Assembly (NCBI GenBank): GCA_040222855.1
Contig: JAVKCD010000019.1
Coordinates: 542,912-606,911, forward strand
Length of the DNA stretch: 64,000 nt
DNA from: Phycisphaeraceae bacterium
GTDB taxonomy: Bacteria; Planctomycetota; Phycisphaerae; Phycisphaerales; Phycisphaeraceae
Direction of reading: 5' to 3'
Shown here: positions 54,882 through 62,325 of the stretch, piece after piece
Layout: each line of letters begins with the position of its first letter
How positions within the stretch are numbered: the stretch's first letter is position 1
The notes under the pieces: model-generated
The model's database searches: none
Seen by the model: only the letters and a program-made list of their open reading frames with translations
What the model was told of the DNA's origin: nothing
Made by a program: the position numbers and the translations under genes

Positions 54882-55505
54882 TCAACGAACCACCTCGATC
54901 CAATCCACATCCAACCGAAACGGCCCGTCGCCGGTGTCGTTGAGAATGAACCCGAACTGGACCGCCCGGTCGCCATCCAGCGGCTCGGCGCGGACCGGGT
55001 TGCCGTGAAAGGAGGGGATGAGGTCATCAAGGTCGATGGCGACGGTCTGCCATTGACCCGGATGCACGTCCGGGTCCAACGGCAAGTCGTGGCGGTGCAG
55101 GATCGTGCGGGGGCGGGTCGGGAGGTTGTCGATCACGAGCAGCCGGTAGGGCGTGCGGCCATCGGATCGGACGCGGAGGCGGATGTGGGTGGCGTCGCTC
55201 AGCGTGCCGGGCTCAAGCCGTAGTCGAACAGACGAAAACCCCCCGCCGTTGGTGTTGATCGACCCGGAGAAAGTCATCACGCCATCCTCGAACCCGACCC
55301 GCCCCAGAGAGCGCCCGCCCATGACGTTGTCGTTGACCATCCGCCAACGCCGGTTGTGAGCCGGGTCGGTGAAATCGGTGAGTCGGGTCGTTTGGGAGGA
55401 TTCCGCAGCGGGCTCCGCAGGCTCAGGTGAAGGTCGGGTGCCACAAGCGGTGAGGCTGAGTGAAAACGTGGCAACACAGATGGCGAGAAGTCGTCTTAAG
55501 TCCAT
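54882..55505 (-). CDS. Lipoprotein with a CIA30 domain
   Basis: 207 residues. The lipobox LTAC gives a lipid anchor at C21. From residue 40 on: TDFTDPAHNRRWRMVNDNVM then GGRSLGRVGFEDGVMTFSGS and GGFSSVRLRLEPGTL, the core of the CIA30/NDUFAF1 family (a galactose-binding-like fold linked to complex I assembly in mitochondria). In bacteria the role is unclear. The gene is convergent with pdhC, 30 bases from its stop. Confidence 0.82.
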   Translation of the reverse strand: MDLRRLLAICVATFSLSLTACGTRPSPEPAEPAAESSQTTRLTDFTDPAHNRRWRMVNDNVMGGRSLGRVGFEDGVMTFSGSINTNGGGFSSVRLRLEPGTLSDATHIRLRVRSDGRTPYRLLVIDNLPTRPRTILHRHDLPLDPDVHPGQWQTVAIDLDDLIPSFHGNPVRAEPLDGDRAVQFGFILNDTGDGPFRLDVDWIEVVR

Positions 55506-55529
55506 GGGCGACTGTAGGCGGGGTCGCGC

Positions 55530-56363
55530 TCACAACACCACCTGCACCAGCAGCATCGCGCAAAAACCGAGCGTGAACGCCCAAGCAATCGGGGTGGGTT
55601 TTTCTTCTTCGAGAGCATGGGGGATCAACTCAAGGACGATCAGAAAAATCATCGCGCCAGCGGCAAAGCCCATCAGCAGAGGCATCAGCGGCTGAAAAAA
55701 CCACGCCAGGAGCACCGCCGGGATGGCGGCGAGAGGCTGTGGAACCGACGTCAGCACCGCCGCCCAGAAACAACGCCAGATCGACGCCCCCGCAGCCCGC
55801 AGCGGAATCGCCACCGCCAGCCCCTCCGGGATATTGTGGATCCCGATGGCCAAAGCCAGCACCGGCCCGAGGTTCTGCGTCAACTCCGCCGCGTCCGACG
55901 TGTACCCCGTGCCCACAGCGACCCCCTCGGGAATCGAGTGGACCGTCATGGCGATCAACACCAGCAGGCCGACTCGCCCTCCCCAGCCCGCGTGTTTCTC
56001 CGGCTTGCCCGAAGCGGCCAGTGCGAGGGCCGCGTCCTCAGGCTCGTGGCCGAGGAAGCGATCGGTGAACGAGAGAAAGCCCGCCCCGAGGAGGATGCCG
56101 ATGAGGATGGGGATGATGTGGCCTAGATCGACCTGATATTCGCCGGGGCTCTGGCCCATCTGCAGGGCGGGGAGGATCAGGTTGTAGACCGACGCGGCAA
56201 ACATCAGCCCACCCGCGACAGCGTAGCCCAGCCCCTTGTGCCTCGCCGGGTCGATGGTCTTCAGCGCGAGCGGCAAAGCACCCAGGCCGCAGGCGAGGCA
56301 GGCAAGGAGGCCAGCGACGAAGGCCTTGCCGAGCACGTCGAGGGGTAGGGACTCTGGGTTCAC
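55530..56363 (-). CDS. ZIP-family divalent metal transporter
   Basis: 277 residues with eight membrane segments. Helices IV and V have the ZIP metal motifs VHSIPEGVAVG and IHNIPEGLAVA, the ZupT/GufA type, with a His-free loop. ZIPs import zinc, iron or manganese. It is next to the CIA30 lipoprotein on the same strand, 24 bases away. The upstream AT-rich stretch (56425-56450) may hold a metal-regulator site, unproven. Confidence 0.87.
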   Translation of the reverse strand: MNPESLPLDVLGKAFVAGLLACLACGLGALPLALKTIDPARHKGLGYAVAGGLMFAASVYNLILPALQMGQSPGEYQVDLGHIIPILIGILLGAGFLSFTDRFLGHEPEDAALALAASGKPEKHAGWGGRVGLLVLIAMTVHSIPEGVAVGTGYTSDAAELTQNLGPVLALAIGIHNIPEGLAVAIPLRAAGASIWRCFWAAVLTSVPQPLAAIPAVLLAWFFQPLMPLLMGFAAGAMIFLIVLELIPHALEEEKPTPIAWAFTLGFCAMLLVQVVL

Positions 56364-56545
56364 CGCATCAGCGTACCGTGTGGTGTTCTTTCTCGCGCGG
56401 CGGCAACGAATGCCAAAGTGGCGGTCAGATGAGAATTATTGCAAATCTTGAGTCGTCACTCTTGTAACGAGGGGAAACGAACGATACCGTTCTCCGTTCG
56501 CGCCACAAGGTGTGGTGCCCCGCCTTTTGTTGGAGGTTTTATGCG

Positions 56546-56938
56546 TTGCTGGAACACAAACATCTGATCATCCGTGCCGATACCCTCCGCACCCCCAACT
56601 CGGTGGAGCAGACCATCGAGTGGTTCAATGAGTTGGTCGAAAAAATCGGCATGAAGCTCGTTGACCTGCCCAACAACCCCAACTGCTTCTACATGGATAC
56701 GCCGGGGAATCGAGGCCTGACCTGTGTCGGGATCATCGAGACATCTCACATCGCCCTGCACTGCTGGGACGAGGGTGAGCCGGGCATGCTGCAGCTGGAC
56801 GTCTACTCGTGCAAGGACTTTGATCCCGAGGTCGTTCTCGATCATCTCCAGCAGTTCGAGCCGACGCGCGTGCTCTACAAGCACCTCGACCGCGACAAGC
56901 ACCTGATCGAACTCACGCCAGCCGAGAGCCTCGCTTAA
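56546..56938 (+). CDS. speD: SpeD-like S-adenosylmethionine decarboxylase proenzyme
   Basis: 130 residues. The TTG start, with GGAGG nine bases upstream, gives MLEHKHLIIRADT. Motifs: IETSHIALHCW (T66-S67-H68) and LDVYSCKDFDP (C89). SpeD cleaves itself before a serine to make a pyruvoyl cofactor; the residue before the serine is normally Glu (ESH) but is Thr here, as in some phage and marine bacterial homologues I recall. Decarboxylation of SAM for polyamine synthesis is likely but untested. An eight-codon ORF (MRCWNTNI) starting at ATG 56541 overlaps the beginning. The downstream intrinsic terminator is at 56965. Confidence 0.83.
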   Translation: MLEHKHLIIRADTLRTPNSVEQTIEWFNELVEKIGMKLVDLPNNPNCFYMDTPGNRGLTCVGIIETSHIALHCWDEGEPGMLQLDVYSCKDFDPEVVLDHLQQFEPTRVLYKHLDRDKHLIELTPAESLA

Positions 56939-56964
56939 CCCTCACGATCGACCTGACGCTGTTG

Positions 56965-56995
56965 AACCCGTGGGCTGCAAGGCCCCCGGGTTTTT
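56965..56995 (+). terminator. Intrinsic terminator after speD
   Basis: AACCCGTGGGC, a short loop, then GCCCCCGGGTT, followed by TTTTC. An imperfect G+C-rich stem with a five-base T run, 27 bases after the speD stop. Confidence 0.75.
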
Positions 56996-57016
56996 CTCCT
57001 GCGCAGACGTAACGGT

Positions 57017-59338
57017 TCAGCGTCGGTCGGTGAGGGACCTGCGGGGGACCAGCCGGTCGTTGGTGCCCGGGCGCAGAGCCTCGGCCTCACGGCGGTGGAG
57101 CTTCATCAGCGTCTTGTGTGTGCCACGAGCTTCGCTCTTCGGCGTCTTGGGCCCGGGCTGACGCTGGATGTAGGAACCATCACCGTGCATGTCCCAGGCC
57201 TGCCTCTGGTCCGTCAGCATGATCTCGATGATCGTGCTGAGACGACGACGGGCAAACGCATCAACAATCGGTGTGATGCACTCGACCCGGTTGTTGAGGT
57301 TGCGGTACATCCAGTCGGCGGAGCCGATGTAGTACGCCCCAGGCCTGAGGTCTTCGGTGGCCGACTCACCCCGGTTCACCGGGTGGTTGTGGAAGTAGTA
57401 GATACGTGAGTGCTCAAGGAAGCGGCCAATCACCGAGACGACCGTGATGTTGTCCGAGAGCCCGGGAACGCCCGGCCGCAGGCAACAGAAACCCCGAACG
57501 ATCAGGCTGATCTTGACGCCCGCCTGCGAAGCCTCATACAGACGGTTGCAGAGCTTCTTGTCTTCGAGGCTGTTCATCTTGGCAACGATCAACGGGCGGG
57601 CGGGGTCATCGGGGTCAGCCCCACGTTCCTTCCAGGCGGCGCAGTGCTCGATCTCACGGTCGATCATGGCGTTAAAACGCTGACGCATGTTGATCGGCGC
57701 AATGAGCAGGTGCTTAAACTCCGACATCGCACTGCGGCCAGTGAGGAAGTGGAAAAGCTCAATGAGGTCTGCCGTCAGCTCCGGGCGACAGGTCAACAGG
57801 CCGTGGTCGGTGTAGAGATTGGCGGTGCGCGAGTGGTAGTTGCCGGTGCCGATGTGGGCATAACAGCGCATGCCCTCCGGCTCGCGGCGGACGACCAGCG
57901 TCGTCTTGGTGTGCGTCTTGTAGCCGACCAGCCCATAGACAACGTGAATCCCAGCCTTTTCAAGGCGCTGAGCAAGCTGCACATTGCGCTCTTCATCGAA
58001 ACGAGCCTTGAGCTCGACTAGACAGACGACCTGCTTCCCGCGCTCCGCCGCCTTGATCAGCTCGGGGATGAACGGCGAGTCTTCGGAGGTGCGATATAGC
58101 GTGGCCTTGATGGCGACGACGTTGGGATCGGTCGCCGCAGAACGGATAAAACGCTCGACGCTTGCGGAGAACGATTCATAAGGGTGATGGAGAAACACAT
58201 CGCCCGCGCGGATCACCGAGAAGATATCGGCCTCCGTGTCGGCCAGGCGCGGGGGTGTCACCGGAGTCCAGGGGCTGTGTTTGAGGTCGGGGCGATTGAC
58301 GCTATGGATCGACCACAGGTCGGTGTAATCGAGTTCGGCGGGCATCTGATACACGTCGGCGTCATCCAGACCCATCTCCTCGATCAGGAAACGGTTCATC
58401 GGCACGCAGGGGTCGTCATCGACTTCGAGACGAACCACGCGAGCAAACCGCCGGTCTCGAAGCTCCTGTTCGATGAGGTCGAGCAAATCCTCAGCGTCTT
58501 CCTCATCGCGTTCCACATCAGCGTTGCGGGTGATGCGAAAAGGCTCAACCTCAACAATCTGCATGCCCTGGAAAAGACGATGAAGGTTATGCCAGATGAT
58601 CTGGTCGAGGCGGATGAAGCGCTCGTTCTGGGCGTCCGAGGTCCCCAGCCGGATCCAGCCGGGCAGAACCTTGGGCACCTTGACACGAGCAAACTCCAAA
58701 TTCTCTTCCTCGCTGAGTTCGCGCTGACGCTCGTTGTCGGTGTACCGGCGGCCAGAGCCCTCGCCCAGCGGGCGGAGCATGACGCCCAGCGACCGACTGA
58801 GGTTGCTCATAAAAGGAAACGGGTGGCCGGGATCAACCGCGAGAGGCGTGAGGATCGGGAAAACATTCCGATCGAAGTAGTCGGTGGCAAAAGCACGCTC
58901 GTCTTCGCTCAGCTCCGCCCAGGTCAGCAAGTAAATGCCCTCACTGGCTAACGCGGGCCGGACAAGCTGGGTATAGCATTGGGCCTGCGCCTCGATCATC
59001 GGGAGGATGGCCTGGCGGATGGCGTCGAGTTGTTGTTCAGCCGTGAGACCATCAGGCGTGCGCGTCGCGACGCCAAGCTGGATCTGTCGTTTAAGCGCAC
59101 CGACACGCTTCTGCACATACTCATCGAGGTTCGAGGTGAAGATCGCCAGAAAAGCAGCGCGTTCGAGCAGGGGCGTGCGCTCGTCGATCGCCTCGTGAAG
59201 GACGCGGCGATTGAACTCAAGCCAGGCGATCTCCCGATTGAGAAAACGACTGTCCGCCGCATCCGGCTGAGGAAGGGGACCCACCTCGATCGATGAGGCG
59301 GCGTAAGAAGCACTGTCGATGGGGTTGCTGTTGGTCAT
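57017..59338 (-). CDS. ppk1: Polyphosphate kinase 1
   Basis: 773 residues. PPK1 motifs in order: FLNREIAWLEFNRRVLHEA, PFPFMSNLSRSLGVML, IKATLYRTSEDSPFIPEL, KARFDEERNVQLAQRLEKAG and GMRCYAHIGTGNYHSRTANL (autophosphorylated H495). It makes inorganic polyphosphate from ATP at the membrane. The N-terminal 15 residues before the domain are variable. No exopolyphosphatase gene is adjacent. Confidence 0.95.
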   Translation of the reverse strand: MTNSNPIDSASYAASSIEVGPLPQPDAADSRFLNREIAWLEFNRRVLHEAIDERTPLLERAAFLAIFTSNLDEYVQKRVGALKRQIQLGVATRTPDGLTAEQQLDAIRQAILPMIEAQAQCYTQLVRPALASEGIYLLTWAELSEDERAFATDYFDRNVFPILTPLAVDPGHPFPFMSNLSRSLGVMLRPLGEGSGRRYTDNERQRELSEEENLEFARVKVPKVLPGWIRLGTSDAQNERFIRLDQIIWHNLHRLFQGMQIVEVEPFRITRNADVERDEEDAEDLLDLIEQELRDRRFARVVRLEVDDDPCVPMNRFLIEEMGLDDADVYQMPAELDYTDLWSIHSVNRPDLKHSPWTPVTPPRLADTEADIFSVIRAGDVFLHHPYESFSASVERFIRSAATDPNVVAIKATLYRTSEDSPFIPELIKAAERGKQVVCLVELKARFDEERNVQLAQRLEKAGIHVVYGLVGYKTHTKTTLVVRREPEGMRCYAHIGTGNYHSRTANLYTDHGLLTCRPELTADLIELFHFLTGRSAMSEFKHLLIAPINMRQRFNAMIDREIEHCAAWKERGADPDDPARPLIVAKMNSLEDKKLCNRLYEASQAGVKISLIVRGFCCLRPGVPGLSDNITVVSVIGRFLEHSRIYYFHNHPVNRGESATEDLRPGAYYIGSADWMYRNLNNRVECITPIVDAFARRRLSTIIEIMLTDQRQAWDMHGDGSYIQRQPGPKTPKSEARGTHKTLMKLHRREAEALRPGTNDRLVPRRSLTDRR

Positions 59339-59410
59339 AATGAGTCCATGAAAGCCACATTCTAGCTCACTGGCATGAAGGGCATAGACGGCTCCTCACG
59401 AATGAGGCTT

Positions 59411-60571
59411 CTAGAGTCCCAGACGCCGGTTCCGAGGCGAAGCGAGAAGCACCTCCGCGTCACGGATCAGCAGGCGATCGAGCACTGGCCCATGCTGCCC
59501 AGCGTCAAGATCAATCGTCAGCAAGCCAGGGCTTTCAGCCACAAGGTTGATGATGTGCTCAGGCGTCTGGGCGTCGATCTCGACGGATCGCGGCCGGGCT
59601 GATCCAATCGCCAGATTTGCGATCATCGACGGCCAGTGAAGATCGGCTTGGGGGATGGAAGGGTCGAGTTCCAAGCGAAGCGTGACGGCCAGCGTGTTCT
59701 CAGGCAGATCAAACGCAACCGCAGCGGGCGCGTGAAGCCTGAACCCTTCGTGGTCCCGAGAAGACCCAAGCGTGATACCAAATACATCCGCAGGCCTGGT
59801 CTCACGCATCGGCAGGTCGGTCAGCGAGACGAGTCGCAGACCCTGACGGCGAAGGTCGATGCTAAAGACACTGGCCGCAGGAAGCTGCGTGGTGCGTGTC
59901 CCGAGAATCGGCCGCAGAGACCACAAACCCCGGGCAAGGGTCACGCCTTGGGCATCGATGATCGTGCCGTCGAGGAGCGTGAGCCGGTCGAGACTCGGCG
60001 GTTCAGGGGGAGTAACCGCGCGGACGATGGCCGCGATAGCGCTCAGAGGCAGGTCGAGAGGCTCCTCGGCACCCGGCGTCAGGAAGCGAACCTTGTCGGC
60101 GACCAAGGTAATCAAGGTGCCATCAAGCTCGTCACCATTGGTGAGGATGATCCGGTCAAATCCATCGGGCGGGACGATCGGAGCGGGCAACGGCATCAAC
60201 CGCATGGCTCGGACACTAGCGAGCGGAACGATCAGGCGACCAAGGCCGGGGTGATCAACGACGATACCCTCGCCGTCCTGAGTCGGTCGGATCGTACCAC
60301 GCAGAAGTTGACCATCAGCAAGATCGATCGCGGGGGTCAGGGTCGCGTCAGGCGGCGAGACGCCAAGACGCGTGAGCCGAGTGATGTCAGCGACTGGAAT
60401 CGTCAGCGGTTGATCATCCGTGTCGAGCCCGGAGATCGAGGTCGCACCAAGCTGCACCGGACGCAGCGTGCGTAGATCGAAAGAACGATCCATCAGACGC
60501 CAGCTGTCGCCGATCGCCGGGCTCACTAGAAGGAGCATCAGGAACAGGAATAAGGTGATGGGATGACGCAT
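59411..60571 (-). CDS. Secreted protein with NPCBM-like C-terminal domain
   Basis: 386 residues. A signal peptide (PITLFLFLMLLLVSPAIGDS) precedes strand-rich repeats in which VPLASVRAMRLMPLPAPIV and PLSAIAAIVRAVTPPEPPS look like short beta segments of an unknown scaffold. Residues 265-385 resemble NPCBM/NEW2 carbohydrate-binding domains (GITLGSSRDHEGFRLHAPAA, LLTIDLDAGQHGPVLDRLLI). It is the last gene of a minus-strand operon, six bases after the toroid gene. Function unknown. Confidence 0.6.
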   Translation of the reverse strand: MRHPITLFLFLMLLLVSPAIGDSWRLMDRSFDLRTLRPVQLGATSISGLDTDDQPLTIPVADITRLTRLGVSPPDATLTPAIDLADGQLLRGTIRPTQDGEGIVVDHPGLGRLIVPLASVRAMRLMPLPAPIVPPDGFDRIILTNGDELDGTLITLVADKVRFLTPGAEEPLDLPLSAIAAIVRAVTPPEPPSLDRLTLLDGTIIDAQGVTLARGLWSLRPILGTRTTQLPAASVFSIDLRRQGLRLVSLTDLPMRETRPADVFGITLGSSRDHEGFRLHAPAAVAFDLPENTLAVTLRLELDPSIPQADLHWPSMIANLAIGSARPRSVEIDAQTPEHIINLVAESPGLLTIDLDAGQHGPVLDRLLIRDAEVLLASPRNRRLGL

Positions 60572-60577
60572 GGGCTC

Positions 60578-61618
60578 TCAACGTTCAAAGATGGGAAGCA
60601 GGCGATTGGGCATCTGCAGCACCAACAACGCCATCGCGGTGGAGTAGGTCGAGCCATGATTACCCTGCCAGGAACCGTCGGCCTGCTGCCGTGCGAGCAA
60701 CTCCGCGCGGATGGCCGGGTACCACGAGCGCCAGTGCTCATCACCAGCCAGAAACATCGCCTGCACGGCGTAGTACTGACCGTAGTAATAATGCCCGCCC
60801 TGCTGGGCTCGCCCTGCGCCCGGCTGGAACTGCTCAAGATAAGCAAGGGCGGAGTCAATCTCATCGCCCTCGTAAATGCCCGCGTAGTAGAGCGAAGCCA
60901 GACCAGCGGCAGAGCGAGGAAAAGCGGACCCACCCGCACCGGTCATATAACGAAACCCGCCGTCATCAGGATTCTGGCATCGGCGGACATACTCGACGGC
61001 ACGCTCGATCGTCGCCTTCGGTACAGAGAGCCCCGCGTTACGCGCCGAACGCAACGCCATGATCTGGCAGATCGTCACCGAAATATCGGCGTCTGCAGGA
61101 ATCGGCTGGTAACGCCACCCACCCTCGTGATTCTGACTCGCAACAATGAGCTGCACCGCACGACGCAGCGCCGAACGAACCTGACGGTTCCCCGTCATCC
61201 CATAGACCTCGCCGAGAAACAGCGTCGCAAAACCATGGCCGTACATCGGTCCATGCGAGGTATCGGCGGCCAACAGACCAGCATCCGATGAACTCGACAG
61301 CACAAAGCTCAGACTCTGATTAAGCAGCTCGCCGTGTGGTCCACGATCAGGCATGTGCCCATCGGCCATAAACGCAAGACTGACCAGCGCGGTAATGCCG
61401 ACGTGGCGACCATATCGATCGGCCCCGAAGCTGCCATCCTCAGCCTGAGCCTGGGCGAGATAAGCCAGCCCGCGCCCAACAGCTTGTGTCACCTCAGGCG
61501 TAATCTCAACAAAGCCCGGCGCGCCAACCGGGCCCGCCTGTGGACTGGAGATCGCGGGCGTCAGGAGCAATGCCAACGCCGTGAGCCAGGTGACCGTAAT
61601 GAGTCGCTTTCGGATCAT
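60578..61618 (-). CDS. Secreted alpha/alpha-toroid protein (squalene cyclase/prenyltransferase-like repeats)
   Basis: 346 residues. A signal peptide (TVTWLTALALLLTPAISSPQ) precedes repeats with the QW-like/prenyltransferase pattern: GRGLAYLAQAQAEDGSFGAD, ASQNHEGGWRYQPIPADADI, YVRRCQNPDDGGFRYMTGAG and ARQQADGSWQGNHGSTYSTA, the signature of squalene-cyclase-like toroids. The cytoplasmic enzymes cyclise terpenes; secreted versions without catalytic Asp-box here have an unknown role. The start overlaps the upstream stop as ATGA. Confidence 0.75.
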   Translation of the reverse strand: MIRKRLITVTWLTALALLLTPAISSPQAGPVGAPGFVEITPEVTQAVGRGLAYLAQAQAEDGSFGADRYGRHVGITALVSLAFMADGHMPDRGPHGELLNQSLSFVLSSSSDAGLLAADTSHGPMYGHGFATLFLGEVYGMTGNRQVRSALRRAVQLIVASQNHEGGWRYQPIPADADISVTICQIMALRSARNAGLSVPKATIERAVEYVRRCQNPDDGGFRYMTGAGGSAFPRSAAGLASLYYAGIYEGDEIDSALAYLEQFQPGAGRAQQGGHYYYGQYYAVQAMFLAGDEHWRSWYPAIRAELLARQQADGSWQGNHGSTYSTAMALLVLQMPNRLLPIFER

Positions 61619-62325
61619 GGTCGTGACTCATTCTCCAGATCGGCGAGGGTGCGAAAGTAGGCCTCAGTCTGCTGGCGATGCGTCGGACTAAACGGTTCGC
61701 TCAGGCTCTCGGACAGTTCCTGTCGGAGCCGCGGCGGGAGGTTGCCCCATTCCCGACGCAGCTCCTCGATCGGGCGCGGCGATGCGGTCGTAGACCCTAC
61801 CCCGCCCGGCGAGAACGAGCCCTCACTGGGCACGGTCTGAGCAGGCACCGGCTGGCCCGCAGCGGGAACAGGCTGACCCGGCACCGGCTTGGGCTGCTCT
61901 GCGGGACGCGTCTGCGGTGGTGGTGATGAGGAACTGGAACCGCTCTGCTGCTGGCGGAGCTGCTCGATGAGTCTGTCGAGCTTGTCGAGAACCTCCTCCT
62001 GCAGGTGCTGCGTCGACTCGCTCGGGTCGAGGTCGAGCCCAAGTCGACGGGCTGCAAGCTGCATGTCCTCCAATGCCGACTGAAACAACTCGTTGGGGTC
62101 ACCCGGCGTGATCATGTCCTCAAGCGATTGATCCGCCTCAAGCGGGATCATCGGCAGTTGCTCAACAGGAACCGGCTCGCCGAGAAGCTCGTCAAGGGTA
62201 AGCGGTCGCTCCCCATCAGTACCCGCAGCCCGCGCGACCGCGGGCATCGTGATCAGCAGGATCAGCGACATATAAAACAAATGACGCATCAACTCATCGT
62301 ATGGCCGGGGCCGGGCTAATGTCAC
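61615..62325 (-). CDS. Secreted Pro/Gln-rich coiled-coil protein
   Basis: 236 residues from a GTG that overlaps the upstream stop (GTGA), with GGAG eight bases before it; ATG 62289 inside the frame would start directly at the signal peptide MRHLFYMSLILLITMPAVAR, and I cannot choose. The body has helices (SALEDMQLAARRLGLDL, KLDRLIEQLRQQQ), a Pro-rich stretch (about 134-170) and a tail (LRREWGNLPPRLRQELSESL). It recalls planctomycete proteins next to DUF4175 genes. Function unknown. Confidence 0.6.
   Translation of the reverse strand: MTLARPRPYDELMRHLFYMSLILLITMPAVARAAGTDGERPLTLDELLGEPVPVEQLPMIPLEADQSLEDMITPGDPNELFQSALEDMQLAARRLGLDLDPSESTQHLQEEVLDKLDRLIEQLRQQQSGSSSSSPPPQTRPAEQPKPVPGQPVPAAGQPVPAQTVPSEGSFSPGGVGSTTASPRPIEELRREWGNLPPRLRQELSESLSEPFSPTHRQQTEAYFRTLADLENESRP

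Noticed and set aside
56421-56450. AT-rich sequence upstream of the ZIP gene resembling a Fur/Zur box
   Set aside because: The match to either consensus is poor and not palindromic over the full length.
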